DNA from: Lachnospiraceae bacterium
Lineage (GTDB): Bacteria; Bacillota_A; Clostridia; Lachnospirales; Lachnospiraceae
Direction of reading: 5' to 3'
Length of the DNA stretch: 17,581 nucleotides
Assembly: GCA_024699595.1 (NCBI GenBank)
Contig: JAILPG010000164.1
Span: 1 to 17,581 of the forward strand
This document shows, in pieces, positions 14,394 through 17,581 of this stretch. The translations under genes were made by a program, and so were the position numbers. Each line of letters opens with the position of its first letter. Within the stretch, counting starts at the first letter, position 1. Below the pieces are notes generated by a model. The model ran no database searches, had not been told where the DNA came from, and saw only the letters and a list, made by a program, of their open reading frames with translations.

Positions 14394-14660
14394 TTATTTC
14401 CTTAAGCCAAGTCTCTTTACGAGATCACGATATCTTTCAATATCTTTGGATTTAAGATAATCAAGAAGGCCTCTTCTCTGACCTATCATCTTGAACATAC
14501 CTCTTGCGGAATGATGATCCTTGGGATTAACCTTTAAATGCTCGGTAAGCTCCCTTATCCTCTCCGTAAGAACGGCTACCTGTACCTCGGGTGATCCTGT
14601 GTCGCCTTCAGAACGGGCATATTCCTTCATGATCTCTGTCTTCTTTTCCTTTGATATCAT
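14394..14660 (-). CDS. rpsO: 30S ribosomal protein S15
   Basis: An 88-residue protein that binds the 16S rRNA central-domain three-way junction early in assembly. The whole family pattern is visible: TGSPEVQVA (21-29), [17 protein letters not shown] (38-54) with the RNA-contacting His-His-Ser, and [10 protein letters not shown] (60-69). Length is the family standard of 88-89. AAGGAGGAACAGAT precedes the ATG at 14658-14660. It has its own promoter and a folded leader, and is separated from pnp by a terminator. In most relatives ribF precedes it directly; here a transporter gene intervenes. Confidence 0.98.
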   Translation of the reverse strand: MISKEKKTEIMKEYARSEGDTGSPEVQVAVLTERIRELTEHLKVNPKDHHSARGMFKMIGQRRGLLDYLKSKDIERYRDLVKRLGLRK

Positions 14661-14685
14661 ATCTGTTCCTCCTTAAGTGTATTCG

Positions 14686-14729
14686 CCGGTACTGCGACCA
14701 GGTCGGAGATTCCATGCCCCCGGTACCGG
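14686..14729 (-). promoter_or_regulatory. Structured rpsO leader, possible S15 autoregulatory RNA
   Basis: CCGGTAC and GTACCGG (minus-strand 14729-14723 with 14692-14686) close a 7-bp stem around 30 bases. Inside lies the dyad CGACC-t-GGTCG (14695-14705), and a second short helix GGA/TCC is possible, which would make a junction. A separate hairpin GGGTA-ttta-TACCC precedes it, at the start of the leader. S15 is known to repress its own mRNA by binding leader structures, including three-way junctions in Gram-positives; the assignment here is inference from position and shape. Confidence 0.5.
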
Positions 14730-14768
14730 TATCATGCTATATGGGTATAAATACCCGCAACATACAAG

Positions 14769-14797
14769 ATATTAACACAACTTTATATTATTGTAAA
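14769..14797 (-). promoter_or_regulatory. rpsO promoter
   Basis: TTTACA (14792-14797) and TAATAT (14769-14774) on the minus strand, 17 bases apart, with TGT just before the -10. Predicted start near 14762 gives a leader of about 100 bases that contains the folded element. Confidence 0.65.
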
Positions 14798-14832
14798 CCC
14801 CAAATACAGTCTTACAGCAGTAATGACAGCAC

Positions 14833-14873
14833 ATACCCGTCTGTCAGGCACCGGTAATGCCCGTCTTTCAGGC
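14833..14873 (-). repeat. Direct repeat duplicating the stop-codon region of the transporter gene
   Basis: A 17-base unit occurs at 14857-14873 and again at 14833-14849, 24 bases apart, 15 of 17 identical. The first copy on the transcript contains the TGA of the transporter gene; the second repeats that TGA in frame, so a tandem stop lies 8 codons on. Looks like a small local duplication. Confidence 0.7.
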
Positions 14874-16535
14874 CTCCATGATCCTGTCAGCCCTCTTTGC
14901 GGCACCCTTTTCGGCATCTAACGTAGCAAAGGCAATATTGATGGAGTGATCCGCAACCCTTTCAAGTCCGCTGACTATATCCGAGAACAGCATTCCAGCC
15001 TCGGGAGAACACTCTGCCGCAGTCAGCCTGTCTATGTGGGCCTGCTGCAGCTCTCTTTCCTTCTCATCAACAGCATCCTCAAGATGGATAATATCCTCAA
15101 GATGTTCTTCATTATTATTTGCAAACATATCTATCGAATATCTTATCAGCGTATTTACCATATCAAGCATGCTGCCGAGCTCACGCTGCGCTTCCTTTGT
15201 GAAGGAGAGGTTCTTTTCCTTTCTCACGACTGCTGCATCGGCCACGTTTTCGGCATGGTCTCCTATCCTTTCGATATCATTTACGACATGGAAGAGCGAT
15301 CCTATGAGATTTGCATCATCAACAGGCAGATCGGTCTGGGATATCTTTACCAGATAATCCGTAATGGAATGATTCAGGAAATTGATGTTCTGCTCGGTCT
15401 CATACACGAGATCTATATCTTCCTGATCCAGAGTGATAAGTGCGTTCATGGCTCTGTTTAAATTCTCGCTTGCAAGCAGAGCCATTCTCTCAAGCTCCTT
15501 GGTAGCTTCTATAACGGCTGTAGCAGGTGAGAAAATGTTGTTTCCGCCGATGTATTTTAACTTCATATTCTCTCTGTAACCGATCTTCTGATCCTCTCCG
15601 CGCACGAACAGGTACGTCATCTTTACGAGCAGCTTGGAAAACGGCAGGAACATGATCACCTGAAGGATCTTGAATATGGTATGCGCATTTGCGACCTGTC
15701 TTCCGATATTGTCTCCTGACACGATCCTTAAGGAATCGATCACCTGTCCCATAAAAAGCTTTAGGATAACATATATCACGAGGGATCCCAACACATTGAA
15801 CAAAAGATGTATGAGTGCGGCTCTCTTTGCGTTCTTTTTACCTGCAAGCGAAGCAAGCATCGCACTGCAGCAGGCTCCAATATTGCACCCGAGTATCATA
15901 TACAGCGATATCGGCAATCCCAAAAGCCCCTGATTTGCCATTAACAGTATGATACTGACGGTAACGGATGACGACTGGATGATACCGGTTATAAGAGTTC
16001 CTATGATAATGGCCAGTGCCGGGGATGTAAGAGTTGCAAAAAAGGCCGGAACGGCCGGAATGTCCTTAAAGCTGTTCATCGCCTCGGACATTATCGACAG
16101 ACCCATGAACAATACACCAAATCCGGTAAGTATCTCACCGGCTTTGTTGATCATGGATTTCTTGATGAAATAAAGCATTATCACTCCGAGAAACACGAAA
16201 ACCGGAGCGTACTGTGAAAGGTTGAAGGAAACAAGCTGTGAAGTGACCGTTGTACCGATATTGGCACCAAGTATTACTCCCACGGCCTGATACAGGTTCA
16301 TGATGCCGGAGTTTACAAAGGTTACCACCATTACGGTACAGGCACTTGAGGACTGGATGATACCGGTAAACACGATACCGACTAACATTCCCGTATATTT
16401 GTTTGTGGTAAATATCTCGAGTATCTTTCTCAGCTTGGCTCCAGCTGCCTTTTCGATGCCTGAGCTCATAAGGTTCATGCCGAACAGAAAGAGACCAAGA
16501 CCTCCGAACAACGTGATAAAAATGGTCGACGCCAT
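14868..16535 (-). CDS. Na+/phosphate cotransporter family protein with PhoU-like C-terminal domain
   Basis: A 555-residue membrane protein. The first ~330 residues hold about nine hydrophobic segments and the two inverted-repeat signatures of the Na/Pi (PNaS) family: GIIQSSSACTV with QSSS at 61-64 and GIIQSSSVTVS with QSSS at 187-190, each followed by a glycine-rich NIG motif (GANIGTT, 90-96; GCNIGAC, 216-222). Residues ~340-545 are soluble and helical with PhoU-type motifs (FHVVNDIERIGDHAENVAD and SDIVSGLERVADHSINIA), giving two half-PhoU repeats. It probably moves phosphate with sodium, or exports it when cytoplasmic phosphate is high; direction cannot be told from sequence. AAAGGAGAAG precedes the ATG, 12 bases after ribF, so it is co-transcribed with truB-ribF. 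Confidence 0.92.
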   Translation of the reverse strand: MASTIFITLFGGLGLFLFGMNLMSSGIEKAAGAKLRKILEIFTTNKYTGMLVGIVFTGIIQSSSACTVMVVTFVNSGIMNLYQAVGVILGANIGTTVTSQLVSFNLSQYAPVFVFLGVIMLYFIKKSMINKAGEILTGFGVLFMGLSIMSEAMNSFKDIPAVPAFFATLTSPALAIIIGTLITGIIQSSSVTVSIILLMANQGLLGLPISLYMILGCNIGACCSAMLASLAGKKNAKRAALIHLLFNVLGSLVIYVILKLFMGQVIDSLRIVSGDNIGRQVANAHTIFKILQVIMFLPFSKLLVKMTYLFVRGEDQKIGYRENMKLKYIGGNNIFSPATAVIEATKELERMALLASENLNRAMNALITLDQEDIDLVYETEQNINFLNHSITDYLVKISQTDLPVDDANLIGSLFHVVNDIERIGDHAENVADAAVVRKEKNLSFTKEAQRELGSMLDMVNTLIRYSIDMFANNNEEHLEDIIHLEDAVDEKERELQQAHIDRLTAAECSPEAGMLFSDIVSGLERVADHSINIAFATLDAEKGAAKRADRIMEA

Positions 16536-16547
16536 TATCTTCTCCTT

Positions 16548-17495
16548 TTATATGTGCTGTTTATGCCACTCTTCTCCAAGCTTTATATCCTTATCCATCT
16601 GCGCCTTAAGCAGATCCACGCTTCCGAAATCCTTTTCCTCTCTTACATAATGATACAGAGAGACTAACAGGTCATCACCGTATATCTCATCATTAAAATT
16701 ATAGATATAGGTTTCAACACCCTTAACCGTTTCCTCTTTTGACCCGTTCTTTATCACAGTGGGCTTTAAACCGATATTGGTTATCGAACGGTATTCTACG
16801 CCCATATGGCGGACCCTCGAATAATAGACACCGCTTTTTGGCATCAGCTTTTCAGGTCGCGGAAGCAGGTTGACCGTGGGCATTCCGATAGTCCTTCCCA
16901 GTTTTCTTCCATGCACCACCGTCCCGTAAAACATATAGGGTCTAAGCAGCATATCATCTGCCTTTTCTATTTCTCCTCTGATTATATGCTCTCTGATACG
17001 GGAAGAGCTGACCGGTTCATTCTCATAAAAAACCTTATCGACGACATCCACGCAAAGACCCATGCTGTCCCTGTATGAATTAAGAAGAGCGACATCTCCT
17101 GCACCCTTATAACCAAAGCTCAGATCGCTTCCGCATACTATCGCCCTGCAGTTAAGCTTCTCCATCAGGATATCCTCGACAAAGCTCTCAGCACTAATGC
17201 AGGCTGTTTTTTCGTAAAAAGGAAATTCCACCATCACATCTATATTCAGCTCACTGAATATCAGCCTTTTTTCCTCAACAGTTGTCAGGACTCCGGATTG
17301 CCTGTTATACAAAAAGCTGTCCGGCTGCACATTAAAAGTGAAGATCACGCATTTGTACCCTTTTTCACGGTACTTCTGCATCGTACGGATGAGTTTCTCA
17401 TGTCCCTTGTGGATCCCGTCAAACTTACCGATGGCAACCACGCTTTTCGAACTGTCACCTATTCTGATATCCGCTTCATTTGAAATAATGATCAT
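16548..17495 (-). CDS. ribF: Bifunctional riboflavin kinase / FAD synthetase
   Basis: A 315-residue cytosolic enzyme making FMN from riboflavin and then FAD. The N-terminal adenylyltransferase domain shows the nucleotidyl-transferase signature GKFDGIHKGH (23-32), CGSDLSFGYKGAGD (121-134) and SSSRIREHI (163-171). The C-terminal kinase domain begins with YGTVVHGRKLGRTIGMPTVNL (190-210), and ITNIGLKPTV follows. Length is normal. The ribosome site is weak: GGTGA about 8 bases upstream and GAGGA 14 bases upstream of the ATG at 17493-17495. It follows the truB stop by 17 bases, the standard truB-ribF arrangement. Confidence 0.96.
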   Translation of the reverse strand: MIIISNEADIRIGDSSKSVVAIGKFDGIHKGHEKLIRTMQKYREKGYKCVIFTFNVQPDSFLYNRQSGVLTTVEEKRLIFSELNIDVMVEFPFYEKTACISAESFVEDILMEKLNCRAIVCGSDLSFGYKGAGDVALLNSYRDSMGLCVDVVDKVFYENEPVSSSRIREHIIRGEIEKADDMLLRPYMFYGTVVHGRKLGRTIGMPTVNLLPRPEKLMPKSGVYYSRVRHMGVEYRSITNIGLKPTVIKNGSKEETVKGVETYIYNFNDEIYGDDLLVSLYHYVREEKDFGSVDLLKAQMDKDIKLGEEWHKQHI

Positions 17496-17512
17496 TTTTT
17501 ATCACCGGATCC

Positions 17513-17581
17513 TCAGGCACCTAAAAACATCTTAACCGGGATCAGGCTGCCCTTTTCCTGTTTATACTCATAGACCCCGCA
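17513..17581 (-). CDS. truB: tRNA pseudouridine synthase B, C-terminal end (cut by window edge)
   Basis: Only the last 22 residues and the TGA are inside the window. They read CGVYEYKQEKGSLIPVKMFL then GA; the YEY...PVKMFL ending is what TruB proteins of this group show. TruB makes pseudouridine 55 in the T-loop of tRNA. The call rests mainly on this tail plus its place directly before ribF, which is where truB is found in most Firmicutes. Confidence 0.72.
   Translation of the reverse strand, partial: CGVYEYKQEKGSLIPVKMFLGA

Overview
The window looks like a piece of a low-to-moderate GC Firmicutes chromosome, most likely a clostridial/Lachnospiraceae-type bacterium. The evidence is gene order (truB-ribF-rpsO-pnp; an Asp23 protein followed by nusB-xseA-xseB-ispA-dxs-tlyA-nadK-recN), strong AAGGAGG-type Shine-Dalgarno sites, and AGA/ATA-rich codon use. 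This is inferred by eye, without any database search. All 17 genes lie on the minus strand, so transcription runs from the right end of the window to the left. No phage, insertion sequence, CRISPR array, tRNA or rRNA was seen.

Right part (17581 to 12104): the tail of truB, then ribF (FAD synthesis), a Na/Pi-cotransporter-family protein with a PhoU-like tail, rpsO (ribosomal protein S15) and pnp (PNPase). This is the usual translation/RNA-decay cluster with a phosphate transporter inserted between ribF and rpsO. rpsO has its own promoter and a structured leader that could be an S15 autoregulatory element. It ends in an intrinsic terminator. pnp has a long leader with an extended stem-loop resembling in architecture the RNase III/PNPase autoregulatory stem of enterobacterial pnp, then a 17-bp palindrome just before its Shine-Dalgarno site, and a very clear terminator after its stop.

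Middle (12103 to 11530): 574 bases without a convincing gene. It holds three perfect 9-mer DnaA boxes (two directly abutting, one facing them) plus one TTWTNCACA-type box. They flank an AT-rich, partly palindromic core with a GC-rich cluster next to the facing box. It also holds candidate promoters for deoB and a palindrome at the predicted deoB transcription start. This is the most interesting part of the window.

Left-centre (11529 to 7373): deoB (phosphopentomutase), prfC (release factor 3) and a transglutaminase-like lipoprotein of unknown role.

Left part (7202 to 1): an extended -10 promoter drives a tightly packed run of asp23-type gene, nusB, xseA, xseB, ispA, dxs, tlyA, nadK and recN. 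Gaps are 2 to 27 bases, with short overlaps at xseB/ispA and dxs/tlyA and abutting tlyA/nadK. It couples transcription antitermination, exonuclease VII, isoprenoid precursor synthesis, rRNA methylation, NADP supply and DNA repair. argR, often found before recN in this cluster, is absent, and so is folD.
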